A stretch of 64,000 bases of DNA, taken from Allomyces macrogynus ATCC 38327. Lineage: Eukaryota > Blastocladiomycota > Blastocladiomycetes > Blastocladiales > Blastocladiaceae. The stretch covers positions 332,447 to 396,446 of the forward strand of contig GG745342.1 in NCBI GenBank assembly GCA_000151295.1, read 5' to 3'. Shown here piece by piece: positions 11,737-22,905 of the stretch. Made by a program: the position numbers and the translations under genes. Every line of letters starts with the position of its first letter. Position 1 is the first letter of the stretch. Below the pieces are notes generated by a model. It worked only from the letters and a program-made list of their open reading frames with translations. It was not told the origin of the DNA and searched no databases.

Positions 11737-13656
11737 ATGCGGTCCGAGACCACGTTCTCCAACTCGACGGCCACGGCCGCGCACGCCCAGGACCGGCGCG
11801 CAGCATCGCAGCAAGCTTGGGCCGAAGCTGGGTCCCCACTGAACTCGCCCACAACGTCTTCCGACGACGGCAGCGACTACCGCGCTGACTATGCTGCCGC
11901 CGGCGAAGGCGAAGGTGACCGGCTATTTCCGCACGACAAGACGCTTGAGGGCTGGTCCCGGGCAGGAACTCCGGTCGACAAGGGCTCGTCATGGCGCGCG
12001 TGGATGTTCAGCTGGCGGTCAAGCAGCGTGCGCCGTGCACCAGTCCTCCCGCGGCACTTGGATTCGCCAGTCGTCGGTGGACCACTGCGGCGACGGCCGC
12101 GATGCGCTCGTCTGTGCATGGCCCTCGTTCTCGCCGTGTTGCTCGTCGCGGTCCCGGCCTCGCTCTACCTGTGCTCTGCTCCCGAGGAATCGGCCGTGCC
12201 GCTCGAAAAGCTCGAAAAGGAACGGCCTCGCGAAGCGCCGCAAGAATGGCCGTCTGACCGTCGCCCGCTGTTCATGGACGCGGCCAAGGTGCCACCAATC
12301 GAGCTCGATAGCGAACCGCCTGCTCCATCCTCTTCCAATGCCGCCCGCGATGACCCACTTTCCGCCGCCGGCGCCGCCGCACTGCGTTCATTCCCGGGTT
12401 CCTACACGCGCGCGACCTGCGGCGCCTTCCCACCCCTGCTCTACGACGGGAGCCGCAAGGCTGCCGCGCATTGGCAAGGACGGCTCTCCGAGGACCTGGT
12501 GAATCGCACGCTCGACGACTGCCGGAGTCGCAACTACGAGTGTTTCGGGGCGCAGTGGATCGACGGCGAGCTCTACGTGCAGACGCCGTTACCGCCCGCG
12601 TTTCAGTCGCGCACCATGTCCTATTTCGTGCAACTCTGGCACATGCTCAAGTCGGGCCACGACCCGATCGAAAACTTCGAGTTTGTGCAGTTCACAGGCG
12701 ATTCAATTTTCGGCACCGATTTGCCGTACTGGTCCGGCTCGCAGCAAATCGGGCAGGACGCGGCGTTTGTGGTGCCTGAGTGGTCGTTTTTTGGTACGCT
12801 GATGCTTGCCCTGGCCTCCCCTGTACCGTTGCAAATTGCAGTCTGACACAGTTTGGCCGTAATAGCATTCCCCGAAACGGGCATACCCTCGTTCGAGTTC
12901 GGCACGCGCAAATCTCGCGCCGTCGGCGCCGCGATCCCCTGGCACAAGAAACGCCCCGAGGTCCTCTTCCGCGGTGCGATTCTCGGCAACGCGCGTAGCG
13001 ATCTCGAGCGGCACATGGCTGGCTTTGCCGACGACCCGCTGCTCAATATCCAACGCGCGCGACACGACAACTTCATCTCCAACTACGACCAGTGCCACTG
13101 GCAGCACCTGCTCTATGTTGACGGGTGGGCGCAATCCGGCCGGCTCAAGACCCAGCTGCAGTGCCGGACCGTGATCATTGCGCACCCGCCGGGGTTCCAC
13201 GAGTACTTTACCCCGTTCCTGCGCAACGGCACGCATTGGCTCGAGCTCCCGCCGCCGCAAGAGAACGAGACGCAGTGGTCGGTCTTGCCGTCGTTTGTGC
13301 GCCGCGTGCGTGCCGAGTACTCGTCGGATCGGATGGCCAAAATCGCCGACCACGCCGCACTGCTGACGAAGTGGATTTTTGACCCGGTCGTGCGCACGTG
13401 CGTGACGCTCGAAACCGCGTGGACGTATGCGAACGCTATGACCTACCGCCCACGTCGCGTGCGCGAAGGGTACCGCCCTCTGGAAGAGTTGCTGACGCGG
13501 TACATCTGGGACGCGCTGGTGGAGGGGCAGGACAAGATCGAGGCCCTAAAAAGGACGGTCGAGGAGGTGCAGCGCGAGCGCGATGCGTTGCGCGCCTCCA
13601 TGGCTGAGTACGATGGGTTCGCGGAGGGGATGCCGGCGCTGGACGTCGTGGCGTGA
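11737..13656 (+). CDS. GT90 / CAP10-domain glycosyltransferase
   Basis: Exons 11737-12793 and 12866-13656 (intron 72 nt) give 615 residues. Topology looks type II: a long cytoplasmic N-terminus, a single membrane anchor at about 126-146 (ARLCMALVLAVLLVAVPASL), then a lumenal catalytic region. The join yields WSFFAFPETGIPSFE, followed by KRPEVLFRGAILGNAR, YDQCHWQHLLYVDGWAQSG and RLKTQLQCRTVII, the typical order of the CAP10/GT90 family. GT90 members transfer xylose, glucose or related sugars in the Golgi or ER; in fungi they build capsule or wall glycans. Donor and acceptor cannot be told from sequence. The C-terminus (about 570-600) is a predicted coiled coil (DKIEALKRTVEEVQRERDAL). Confidence 0.85.
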
Positions 13657-14384
13657 TGATAGGTTGTGGATCTTCTTTTTTTGTTGTTGTGCAACTCGTT
13701 CTTGTTTGTATAGCTTTTGATTCCAGGTTTTTGGTCTTGAGTGTGCGGCCGTGGCGGCGCGCTCGTCTTCACGTGATAAAATCTTGCACTATTCGATAAT
13801 TTCAATAGGCATTCCAGTCAGCCTCGAAATATTATCGCGGTGCAGGCGCGGTGCAGACGATGCTGGCGAAGGCATTGGCGCGAGACGTGTTGCCGTGGTT
13901 GGAGACGGCGGCACGGAAAGCAGGTGATCGCGCGTCTCACATTGCGCTGCTGTTGCACGACCCATTCCCGTCGCTGATCAGGTCGCAAATTTATGAAATT
14001 CGAAAGGTCCCTCGAACGCTCTCACCTTGCAGCCTTCATCGTGCCCGAGAAAGCAGCACCGCCGTCGCCTCCAACGCTCCGTGCCGCCCCCCGTTGTTCA
14101 GCTCCCCAACCGCCCCCTGCCCCTCCGCCTGCTGCCTCGAAGTAGCGACCCGACACGCTCGCAACCCTACCTGATCCGCCCCTGGCCCACCCACGATCCA
14201 TTGTCACGGCGCGCACTGCTCGATTTAAACCGACGCGACCTCGCCGAACCGCACCCAGCCCGTTCCGACCCGTCCGACTTGCGTCTTTCTCCCCGCATTT
14301 CGACGCTCGCGCGCAATTTTCCTCGTTGAACCGTCTTTGTCGCCGTGATCCGCCCCTACCATTATCTCCACCCACACTGTCAAC
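13657..14384. other. Intergenic, no gene seen
   Basis: 3' flank of the GT90 gene (T-rich just after its stop) and upstream region of coactosin. A 107-codon frame at 13851-14174 begins plausibly but has no homology I recognise and degrades to Pro/Ser/Cys-rich sequence, so I do not call it. Confidence 0.5.
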
Positions 14385-15488
14385 ATGCCCGGCGTCGGTG
14401 TTGCTGCTGTACGTTGCTGCCACCTGCTTGATGCGACGTAGACGCGTGACGGCTCCCCAGCAAGCTCGCGAGCGACGCGCAAATGCCGTGATCCGTCGTC
14501 TACCGCGTCTGGCGATTCCATTGGACGTGATACGCTCACCAACGCGCTCCCGTGTCGCGTATCACCCGTACCCTCCGCATCTCACTTCATTCGACGCTGC
14601 TCGCCGCAATCCACGCTCCAGGCCCCTGAAATCTCGGCCACGTACGAGGGTACGTTGCACGTGTCGAGTCGAGATTCTTTTGCTTCCCGCGTGGTTCTCA
14701 TTTGCGGCTCTGGAATTTCCCGATCGTAGAAGTCCGCAATGACAAGCTCGACACGAACTGGCTGTACGTAGATTGGCCCCTCCGCACCCGAGTCGGTCGC
14801 GATTGGCTCAACTGACACGTTTCCCACTCTTTTTAGCTACTTGTCGTACGAGGACGGCACCGACAAGCTGCAAGTCGCTGGCAAAGGTGCGTAGCTCATG
14901 TCATCGTCGTAAAGCGCTGGATCGAAGAGCGTAACACGAGCGGATTGTCGCGTCGCGTCCGTCCATGCCGAGGGTCCGACGCAGGCTCACTCGCTCTTGC
15001 GTTCCCGTCACCGACTAGGTAAGGGCGGGCTCACCGAGTTCGTGACCAAGCTCAAGGACGACCAGGCCGGATTCGGGTATGTGCGCGTGACGGTCGGCAA
15101 CGACCAGCTCTCGCAGCGCGCCAAGTTTGTGCTTGTCTCGTGGTGCGGGCCCAACGTCAAGGTCATGCGCAAGGCCAAGCTCTCGGTACGTGACGCACAT
15201 GCACGCAGCGCTCGACGCAGGGACGGACGACCTGGACTGACCGCGTTGTTTGGCGTGGAATAGGTGCACATTGCCGAGGTCAAGCAGACGCTGCCCGTCT
15301 TTGCCGTCGAGATCCAGACGTCGACGCTGGCCGACTTGAAGGAGGATGCGGTCATTACCAAACTCAAGAAGGCCATGGGCGCCAACTACGACCGGTATGT
15401 TTTTAGCCGTTCTCGTTTTGTATCGGCTTGGCGGATACAGCCGACCTCATTGGATTCTGTGTCGGGTAGGCAAAACTCGGAGTACTGA
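14385..15488 (+). CDS. Coactosin (ADF-H domain F-actin-binding protein)
   Basis: Seven exons: 14385-14408, 14622-14649, 14730-14763, 14838-14887, 15019-15185, 15264-15394, 15470-15488, for a 150-residue product, the usual size. Spliced sequence reads MPGVGVAAAPEISATYEEV, NDKLDTNWLYLSYEDG, then GLTEFVTKLKDDQAGFGYVR, QRAKFVLVSWCGPNVKVMRK and KLKKAMGANYDRQNSEY. This is the single ADF-H fold of coactosin, which binds actin filaments and opposes capping in the cytoplasm. It is the most intron-rich gene of the window for its length. The first intron (213 nt) is unusually long, so the first exon is the least certain part; other joins are fixed by phase and conservation. Confidence 0.9.
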
Positions 15489-15740
15489 GAGGAGTGCCCT
15501 TCTCACGTCCGGCTCTGGCAGCAATGTCGTTCAAAGGCCGTTATTAAGATCGATGGTGTTCGTCGTTTTCGTTTCGTTGTCGTCCTCTTCCTTTGAAGAA
15601 TATATCCCCCTTGAGCTGCTGTTGAACAGGGGCACAAGCCGAAACAGAGCGCAAGCGGTCGCCTCAGTGCATTGATAGAATAATATACGGACGTCCTTCA
15701 ACCGGTAGACGTCATACTCAAAGACTTGAAAGAATGTCAT

Positions 15741-15879
15741 GTGGTGGGACGGGATTCGAACCTGCGTTCCAACTGGCATTGGACCTTTGGGCTGCATTCT
15801 CGGGTCGAGGTCGAACGAAAAATGGAACCGTGGCCCGATAAGCTAGGGGACGTGGGGTTCAACCGAGTGAACCCCACCA
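15741..15879 (-). pseudogene. Possible degenerate or intron-bearing tRNA
   Basis: On the minus strand the 3' part looks like a tRNA T arm and acceptor (GCAGGTTCGAATCCCGT then CCCACCA at 15742-15748). A perfect 7-base complement TGGTGGG lies at 15873-15879. The T stem has a mismatch, no A box or convincing D arm is visible, and there is no T4 terminator just downstream. It could be a relic, or a tRNA with a long variable arm and intron. Weak call. Confidence 0.25.
15852..15877. repeat. Perfect 10-bp hairpin
   Basis: GTGGGGTTCA (15852-15861) and TGAACCCCAC (15868-15877) are exact reverse complements around a 6-base loop ACCGAG. It overlaps the 5' side of the tRNA-like segment and may be part of it. 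Confidence 0.8.
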
Positions 15880-16011
15880 TTCAAGTCTTAAAGAAGATGT
15901 TGTAAGGGTTGCTGTCGGCCGCTTTGGAGTAATATGAATAAGATCGGGCGCAAGAAAGTCATAGAACACAGCGCTTACAAGGCCGAGGGAATCATCAGCA
16001 AGATTTTCAAG

Positions 16012-16015
16012 AAAA
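16012..16015 (-). terminator. RNA polymerase III T4 terminator of tRNA-Leu
   Basis: Four T residues on the minus strand start three bases past the discriminator base of the tRNA-Leu, as expected for a Pol III stop. Confidence 0.65.
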
Positions 16016-16018
16016 TAA

Positions 16019-16101
16019 TGTGAAGGACGGGATTCGAACCCGCGCCTCCGAAGAGACTGGTGCCTAAAACCAGCGCCTTAGACCGACTCGGCCACCTTCA
16101 C
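16019..16101 (-). tRNA. tRNA-Leu (anticodon UAG)
   Basis: 83 nt read from 16101 to 16019. Acceptor stem GTGAAGG pairs with CCTTCAC and the discriminator is A, as in leucine tRNAs. The D arm (GGCCGAGTCGGTCTAAGGC) fits the A box. The anticodon stem CTGGT/ACCAG encloses the loop TTTAGGC, giving anticodon TAG, which reads CUA leucine codons. A long variable arm (class II) and T arm GGGTTCGAATCCC (B box) follow. No intron. A T4 terminator is present. Confidence 0.92.
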
Positions 16102-16617
16102 TGGGGGAAATGCCCGTCCCGAGAAGCCGCTGAGAGTTTATATACCTGCGGTTGCTTCCAACACCGGCCCAACGTCATAGCTCAGAGTCATACATTGTTC
16201 GAGCAAAATGCTCGCAGTCAGAGGCCCGCATCAGCAACGCATCATCGAGGCGCACATTTCGGCCCGCACTTCGTGCATCTCATTGCCAGTAAGGCCACTG
16301 CCAAGTGACCGCATCAACAACCGGGCCAGTTGTTGCCGCTGGGTCCTGCTCGCGTGGGGCGCCATCGACACTCGATATACCGGCAATCCGTCTCCCGCCA
16401 GCGCTGTCGAAGCCAACTCGAGGACCCGGTAGTAATCGTTTGCGCCGTCGAGGAACCCGGCGCAGAGTGTGCTCGCTTCTCCACCAAGAATCTCGAGCGT
16501 GCGTGCCGCCGTCGCGAGGGATCAGCAACAGGTTCGCCGACCGACGTCCCTGGAACGCCCACCAACCATCAACTGCATTGGGCCGCACGCAACGTTTTTT
16601 TTTGATCCGTCTCGAAT
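16102..16617. other. Intergenic, no gene seen
   Basis: Region between the tRNA-Leu and the DHHC start codon; contains the promoter of the DHHC gene. No recognisable coding sequence. Confidence 0.5.
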
Positions 16618-18084
16618 ATGGACCTGCAAAATGTGCTCTTTGTCGTCGTCGTTGTGTTCTTGATCACGTTCATCCCCATCTCGGCGCACATTTACGTGTT
16701 CCCGGACTTCATCGTGTGGGGCAGCTCGTGGTCGGCGACGGCATTCTATCTCGTCTTTGACATGGCCGTGCTGAATCTTTGGTTCAACTACATGATGGCG
16801 ATTGTCACGGACCCGGGACGCGTGCCGCCGAAATGGGTGCGTTGGGCGGTGAAATGACGCGCGCCATGATCCGGTGCTGACGCGTCGCTGCGCGCTGTTT
16901 TGGAACAGGAACCGGCACCGACGAGCGGCGTCATGGAGGTCAAGAACTCGACGTCAGCGCCGCGGTACTGCAGAACGTGCCAGCAGTTCAAACCGCCGCG
17001 CACGCACCATTGCAGTCAATGCGACCGGTACAGCCCCGCGGTCTTGATTCTCGTCGGAGCACGCTTGTGATTCCTGACGACATAGCTCATGTAGATGCGT
17101 GCTCAAGATGGACCACCATTGCCCGTGGGTCAACAACTGTATCGGGTTCAACAACCAGGCCTATTTCGTGCGGTTCCTGTTCTGGGTCGACGTCGCGACG
17201 GGCATGTGCGTGACGGTGCTCGCTTGGCGGCTCTACGACTGGTTCACGCAAACGTATCCGGCGTGGGTATGGTTGCGTTCGTCCATTTTCGGGATTCGCG
17301 CGCGGCTTGTCACTCTGCTCACCGGACCTGTTTGATAGTACTACTCGGACGTCGTGCTCTACCAGCTTGTCATCACAATCATCGACATTTGCATGGCCGT
17401 GCCCGTGTTCCTCACCGTCGGCGCGCTCTCGATCTACCACTTTTACTACATTGTGACCAACTGCACGACCATCGAGTCCATGGAAAAGGAGCGCAAGGCC
17501 GTCGTGCGGCGCATGGACGACGGCATGGTTGGCAACGTATGCCCCGCATTTTCTTCCCTCCCGCTTCTCCCACTCTTTTCCAGTGCCTGACCTGTGCACG
17601 CTCACCCCGCCAGATCGAGAACGCGTACGACATCGACTGGTGGACCAACATCAAGTCCGTCTTCGGGCGCAACCCGATCTTCTGGTGCTTCCCACGGAGT
17701 CTTGCGCACCCGGTGCCCGCCGAATGCGGCGACGGCACCGTTTTCCCGATCAACATGACGCACGTCGAGTCGTGGTCGGCGCCCGCCGAGCCCAAGCGCC
17801 ACCATGGGCGGCACGTACGCCGCGGGTCCGAAGGGTACGAGATTGATATGGGCACGACCTACTATGCTGAGCAAGCCGCGGACCCGTACGCCGGGTGGCA
17901 CCACCAGGTGGATGTGGACGGCGGCGTTGGCACACAGTACCAGACCGCGGCGACGATGAACGGGTACTCGCCGGCGGCCATGGACGACTACGAGGACCAT
18001 ATTCCGCTTGCCGAAGTGCGCAGCGGGATGCGCAAGCGGTCAGCGTCGCGAGGGCGCGGGTTGCCAGACAAGAAGGATATGTGA
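16618..18084 (+). CDS. DHHC palmitoyltransferase
   Basis: Exons 16618-16836, 16909-17027, 17095-17266, 17339-17536, 17614-18084 (introns 72, 67, 72, 77 nt) encode 392 residues. Order: TM1 at the N-terminus ([20 protein letters not shown]), TM2 then a DPG motif ([11 protein letters not shown]), and the cysteine-rich domain rebuilt across two introns ([38 protein letters not shown]). TM3, TM4 and the TTxE motif ([12 protein letters not shown]) follow, then N-x3-VFG ([16 protein letters not shown]). These are all the hallmarks of zDHHC enzymes, which S-acylate cysteines of membrane proteins in the Golgi, ER or vacuole. The DHHC cysteine is intact. The basic C-terminal tail is disordered. Which yeast PFA paralogue it matches is not clear. 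Confidence 0.93.
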
Positions 18085-18330
18085 CACGGTGTGCGCGCTT
18101 GCGGGTGCCATGACGGGATTTGGTTTTCTATCGTTTGCTCTTATTTCTTCGTCGAGTTAAGTTTGTCGTGGCCCAACATTTCGGACCGTGATTCGCAACT
18201 ATATCCTTGTAGATGGCGCAATCTGCAATTTCATGGCCTGAACTGGAGCTCCCTGTCTGGTTTGTCCGCAAAAGAATGGTTTCAATCCAGTCCATGTCCA
18301 TGGGAAGATGGGGAGCGAAGATCGTATTGC

Positions 18331-20132
18331 TCACTGCTCTGATGCCGGATCGGCAGCCAACCGCATGCCCGGGCGGTAGAGCACAAGATCCTGTTCGATA
18401 CGGTGCCGCACGATTGCAAACTCGCGCTCGAAATCCATGATCGTCAGCGGCGGGTTGCCCGTGTACCCCGTCCAGTGGTCGTTAAACGACTTGAACACAT
18501 AGCCTACGGGCGTTTGTGCTGTGTTAGATTGCAAAATTGGCGCGGAAGGGCGCGCGATCAAACGTACAGTAAAACTCGTGCACGGTCCCGCGTGTTGGCC
18601 CGTGCAGCAGCATGTTGTACTGGAGCCGGCGCGTGCGCAGCGTCTGCACGACGTAGTTGGTCACGTTGATGCCGACAATCGCAAACGAGTACCACGAGAC
18701 GGGGTGCTGCGACGCGGCGAGCACGGCCTTGGCCACGGTCGGGTGCACCTTGGCAAAGTAGACAAGGTCGTCGAGCGCCTGCATGCCTGTGGTCGGAAGA
18801 AAATGAGGTCAGGAGCCTCTCTCGACGTCGTAGACAATGTAAGAAAGGGAAGAACCCTGAACGTACCCATGCCGCGGAAATCAGTCGCTGGGTCCTTGCC
18901 CTGGAACCCAATCCGACCCCACTGGCTTGTGACGCGGGCCTCGAGCTGTTCGCCGGGCATGAGCAGCGACCACAGCTCGAGCAATTTACGCTCGTGCGTG
19001 CGGTTGGCCGCGTCGTACTTGGTCGCTGCGCGCGCATTGATATCGGCGACGACGCGGTGTGTCTCGTGGATGACCGAGACGGCGGCAAACAAAACTCGGG
19101 CCTCGGGCCTATGAAAGATCATGGATGGGAACATCAATACCAAGCGGGAATCGGGCGGGCTTGCGTGACAGAGGAGTGACATACGTCTCAAGGCTGGTGC
19201 GACCGGGGAAGTGCTTCTTGTAGAGAATCATCTGCGTCACCTCTTCGAGCCCGCATTCTGGAGTAACATGGAGTGTTAGATGCCGCTATACTTCTCCGCT
19301 CGCCGTCCAGTCCATGGGATACCTCGAGACTCGATGCTGCGTCGTTCGAGCTAAAATAACGCACGCCAGATCAGGGGAGGGCGTGGGTATGAGCATAACG
19401 CCAGGTGATGCGTCTCCATACCGTCAGCTCCTTTGAGTACAGCAGTGACATTTCTGCGGCGAAAAGGGGTGGGGAAACGTCAGCTCGGCCGTTGCAACGC
19501 ATACTTCCAGCCTTGACATGCGAAATCGCACCAATCTCTGCAATCGCGTCGCAAGAAACGGGGAGCATCGCGCCTCTGTCGCGACCGTCCTGGTCGTCGA
19601 CCTCGTCGTCGCAGTCGTGGTCGTCGAGCAGCGGTCGCTTGACGGCGTCCTCGTCCTCGTCCTCTTCACCACCCTCTTTCGACGCGAGCGTCGGACCCAC
19701 GCGCCGCGTCCTGCGCCCATGGCCCTCACGCACATATTCACCGCGCGCTTCCCTCTGCCGCTTCACTTCAGCCGCACAGAGCCGGTAGAGCTCGGTCGTG
19801 CGTGTGACCAGGCCGTACAAGTACTTGACGAGCCGAAATACGGGCCGCAACCAAGGGCGCGAGGCCACGTAGGCGCGTGCTACGAGCCGTGCGCGACCTG
19901 CGGGCGACGTGCCGGCGGTGCCGACGGTCGCGTGCGTCGGCGGCGGGAGCAGCAGCAGGACGAGGTTGGTCAAAGGCTGCATGGCGCCGAAATGGTATAG
20001 AGCGACAGTAGAGAGCGCAAACAGTGTCGTGATGGCCAGAACGGGCACTTGAGAGGTCGGATCGGTGGATGCGGTTGCGTTGCTGGCGGAGGAAGTCGCA
20101 GTTGCAGGGTCGGTGCCGGGCTTGGCGAGCAT
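18331..20132 (-). CDS. ELMO-domain protein with N-terminal membrane anchor
   Basis: Exons complement(18331-18503, 18568-18786, 18867-19108, 19185-19285, 19422-19453, 19505-20132) give 464 residues. The ELMO/CED-12 domain is clear from about 210 on: ECGLEEVTQMILYKKHFPGR, LELWSLLMPGEQ, QWGRIGFQGKDPATDFRGMG joined to MQALDDLVYFAKVHP, then HEFYCYVFKSFNDHW. ELMO domains of this type act as GAPs for ARF-family GTPases. The first 65 residues carry a hydrophobic segment at about 30-48 and a second at 54-62, suggesting membrane attachment. The middle is acidic and basic-rich. The small 32-nt exon and its flanking introns (51 and 136 nt) are the least secure joins; phase and the conserved core support the rest. 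Convergent with the DHHC gene. Confidence 0.82.
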
Positions 20133-20472
20133 TATTTCTCGTCGCGGTCGGATTGTTCGACCTCTTGCAGTCGATCCTCGTGTGCTTCGTCGTCGCTTGG
20201 AGGTCGTGCAACGTCTTGATGTTGGCCGTCGGTTAGTATTGCGAGCATTTGTAAATGTTTGCGAGTTGAACTTGCGTGCATCGCGGTCGCGTGTCGGTAC
20301 TGATTGAGCGTGATGGCTCTGGCGGGATGCGGTGGCTTTTGTTGGCGAATGGCAACACACGCAAGAAATAACGAACAAGACGAATAAACGAATGATTCTC
20401 GATTGTCCTGTGGAGCAAAACCAGGTGACATCATTGAACACAAAACGAACCTGATCGGCGCCAGCACACCGG
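20133..20472. other. Short intergenic region
   Basis: 340 bp between the start of the ELMO gene and the stop of the dynamin-like gene (both minus); presumably the ELMO promoter and 5' leader. A frame in phase with ELMO extends up to 20441 but looks non-coding. Confidence 0.5.
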
Positions 20473-22905
20473 TCAGGTTTGCAACTCGCCGAGCATCTGC
20501 TGAACGCGCGCGCGCTGCACGCGCACCTGCTCGAGCCGGTCGACGAGCCGCTGCACCTCGTCCGTCAGCGCCTGGTCGTAGAGATCTGCCAGGTTCGACA
20601 AGGGCACCGTGAGCCGCTCATCAATGAGCTTGTGGTATTGTTCCTAATCAAGGCATGCTGTCGGTCAGTCTCCTGAGGAGTCCACCCCAGTTAAGCAACT
20701 TCACGCACCAAGAGATCCTTGCGCATCCCCTCCTGCACCTCGCTTGTCGACCGCACAAACTGCTCCTCGAGTTTGCCCCACTGCGCCTTCATCCACTGCA
20801 TCCCGGAGATGGCCACCGCAATCCCGGCCGGAACCGCATAAACGGCCTCGACCCCCTGCGCGACCGCAAACCCGGTCGCCGCGGCCGTCCCGACTTGCGC
20901 GAGCACCGCCTGGATCACGAGCGACTCGGCGCGCGCACGCATCGTCTCGGCATACTCGCCCTGCTCGTACTGTGCGCGGTGCTTCCAAACCGTGTTGCTG
21001 AGAATGAACGGGTCCAACGTGCCGTGCGTGACCTGGTCTTTCTCGACTACGTCCCGCAGGTAGTCGAGGACCGCGCGCATCGGCTCGACGGCCAGGTCCA
21101 CGGGACTCGTCGCGGACGACGAGGCCGTTGGGGCCGGAGCCGCTGGTACCGCGTCCGACGCAGGGATCGGCTCAGCGTCCGTCAGCTCCTCAACGGCATC
21201 AACCGAGGGGGCCGGTTCAGTGGCATCCGACTGCGCATCGTTCGTCGCGACCGCCTTCGGCACTGCTGCCGCCACCGCAGCCACCGACTCGTGCGTAGGC
21301 ACCGCACGCAACTCGCCGAGCGCCGCGTGCACGTCCGCGTACAAGTACCGCAACCCCTCGGCAAGCCGGCCCGCCGCAAACGCCATGCGCGTCTCCGCCT
21401 CGGACAAGACATGCGACCGCAAGTGCGCGCGCAAGTCGAGGGCGAGCCGGTCGAGTCGGTAAAACAGCGACCAGTACGGCACTTGGTCAAAGAAGGTGCG
21501 AATCTGCGCCTTGATCTGGCCGAGACTCTCGCCGAGTGGACGCAAGTCGCGGTCATGGAACTCGGCCACGAGTCGGTTCTGCTCGGCAACGACGTGGTGC
21601 ACGATGCGTTTCTGGAATGCCGCGTCGACGGTGCGGACCGCGGCTTCGCCAGCGTTCAACGTGGCGTCGAGGTTGGCGAGGGCGTCGAGGCACGTCACGA
21701 GCGCGGCGCGCGCCTTGAGCGCGTACCGGTGTTCCACGGACCCGGACATGGTGGCCAGCAGGTCGCGCAGCGCGGGCACGCCGCTCGTCGCCGCAGCGTC
21801 TGGGTCGTTGCCGGCCAGGTACTGCGCGACGGCGGCACGGCGTGTCGAAATGCCGATGACGGGGACGGCGCGGGTTGCGCCAAGTTGGGCACGCACGGCG
21901 TCGAGAACGACGGGCAGTTCTTCGGCCTCGCGGTTGAGCGAGTCGATGCCCGTCACGGCCACGACCATCGACCGGTGCGCGTGCGCGCCCACGAATTGGG
22001 CCTCGCGCGAGCGTGCCAAATGGCGTGCAGTGTCGGTGACGGCGAGGATCACGTCGTTTTTGGTCACGAGCGTGTTGAGATCGCTGAGGTCGGTCACATC
22101 AGGGAGAGCTGGATTAAAGCGAGGGAGGGATGTTAGGAGGAGCGCCAGTCGGGAAATGCGCCAGTAGCATCCATACCTGGAGCAATCGTCCATTCAATGT
22201 CGGGCAATGCGGGTGTGGGCACTTTGATGCGGCGCACACCGTCGACGGCCTCGTCCTGCCACACCTCGCCCTTGCTTCACAAAACAGAGAAGCCGAGGTC
22301 ATCAAAGTGAGGAAACCGCACACACGCGAACCGAAATCGAGACGGGAGGGAAAGGCACCTGATCTTGATGATCTCCTTGGTCTCGGCGCCCCACTGCTCA
22401 GGCAAGACGGGTTTTCCCGCCGGGTAGTCGAGCAGCGTATTGATGAGCGCGTCGCGCGACACGTTCTTCTCAGACACAACTATCAGATCACGCCGACAGC
22501 GTCAGTTCTCGGCCTCCTTGCTGGGGATCGCAGACAAGACGCACCCAGCACACGCAACGGCGCGTCAAAGTCGGTTTCCGCCGCGTACGCGATGCGCCGA
22601 GCCCACTTTTGCGAGAGCTCCGGATGCGCCAGGACCATGTCGACGACCTCGGTCAGCTTCTGCCGGAACGACGTGGCCGGGGCCGGGTTTGCCGCCGGTG
22701 TCGGAGCAGCAGCAGCGGTCGGAGCCACGTCCGGGACACTGGTCGCCTCGGTCGCCATGGAACGCGACGATCCGAACACCGAGCGCTTGTACATGGTCGA
22801 GACAGGTCCAGGAACGGCCAAGCGGGCGACCACGGCGCGGGGCACTGCACGAGCCGCATGCCGGCGCGCAACTGCCGTTGCGCCGGATCGGAAAAGGCGG
22901 TTCAT
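20473..22905 (-). CDS. Mitochondrial dynamin-superfamily-like protein with degenerate GTP-binding motifs
   Basis: Exons complement(20473-20643, 20709-22108, 22177-22274, 22359-22479, 22545-22905), introns 65, 68, 84, 65 nt, 716 residues. The first 50 residues are Arg/Ala-rich without acids (MNRLFRSGATAVARRHAARA), a typical mitochondrial presequence. Residues about 118-330 follow the layout of a dynamin-type G domain, but G1 reads VVSEKNVSRDALINTLL instead of GxxxxGKS, the DxPG position reads APALPDVTDL, and the NKxD position reads VTGIDSL. Long helical regions follow, with a hydrophobic stretch near 600-640 (GTAAATGFAVAQGVEAVYAV) like the membrane paddle of mitofusin or bacterial dynamin-like proteins. 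It probably acts at a mitochondrial membrane without normal GTP hydrolysis. The family assignment is from overall pattern, not a signature match. Confidence 0.65.

Larger units (their letters stand above)
15489..16018. other. Intergenic with a tRNA-like stretch and a hairpin
   Basis: 3' flank of coactosin. It contains the tRNA-like segment and perfect hairpin listed separately; otherwise nothing. Confidence 0.5.

Noticed and set aside
13851..14174. 107-codon frame upstream of coactosin
   Set aside because: Begins plausibly but becomes Pro/Ser/Cys-rich; no homology recognised and it overlaps the coactosin promoter region.
20655..22136. 493-codon plus-strand frame opposite the dynamin-like gene
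   Set aside because: His/Arg-rich shadow; the minus strand gives the coherent spliced protein.
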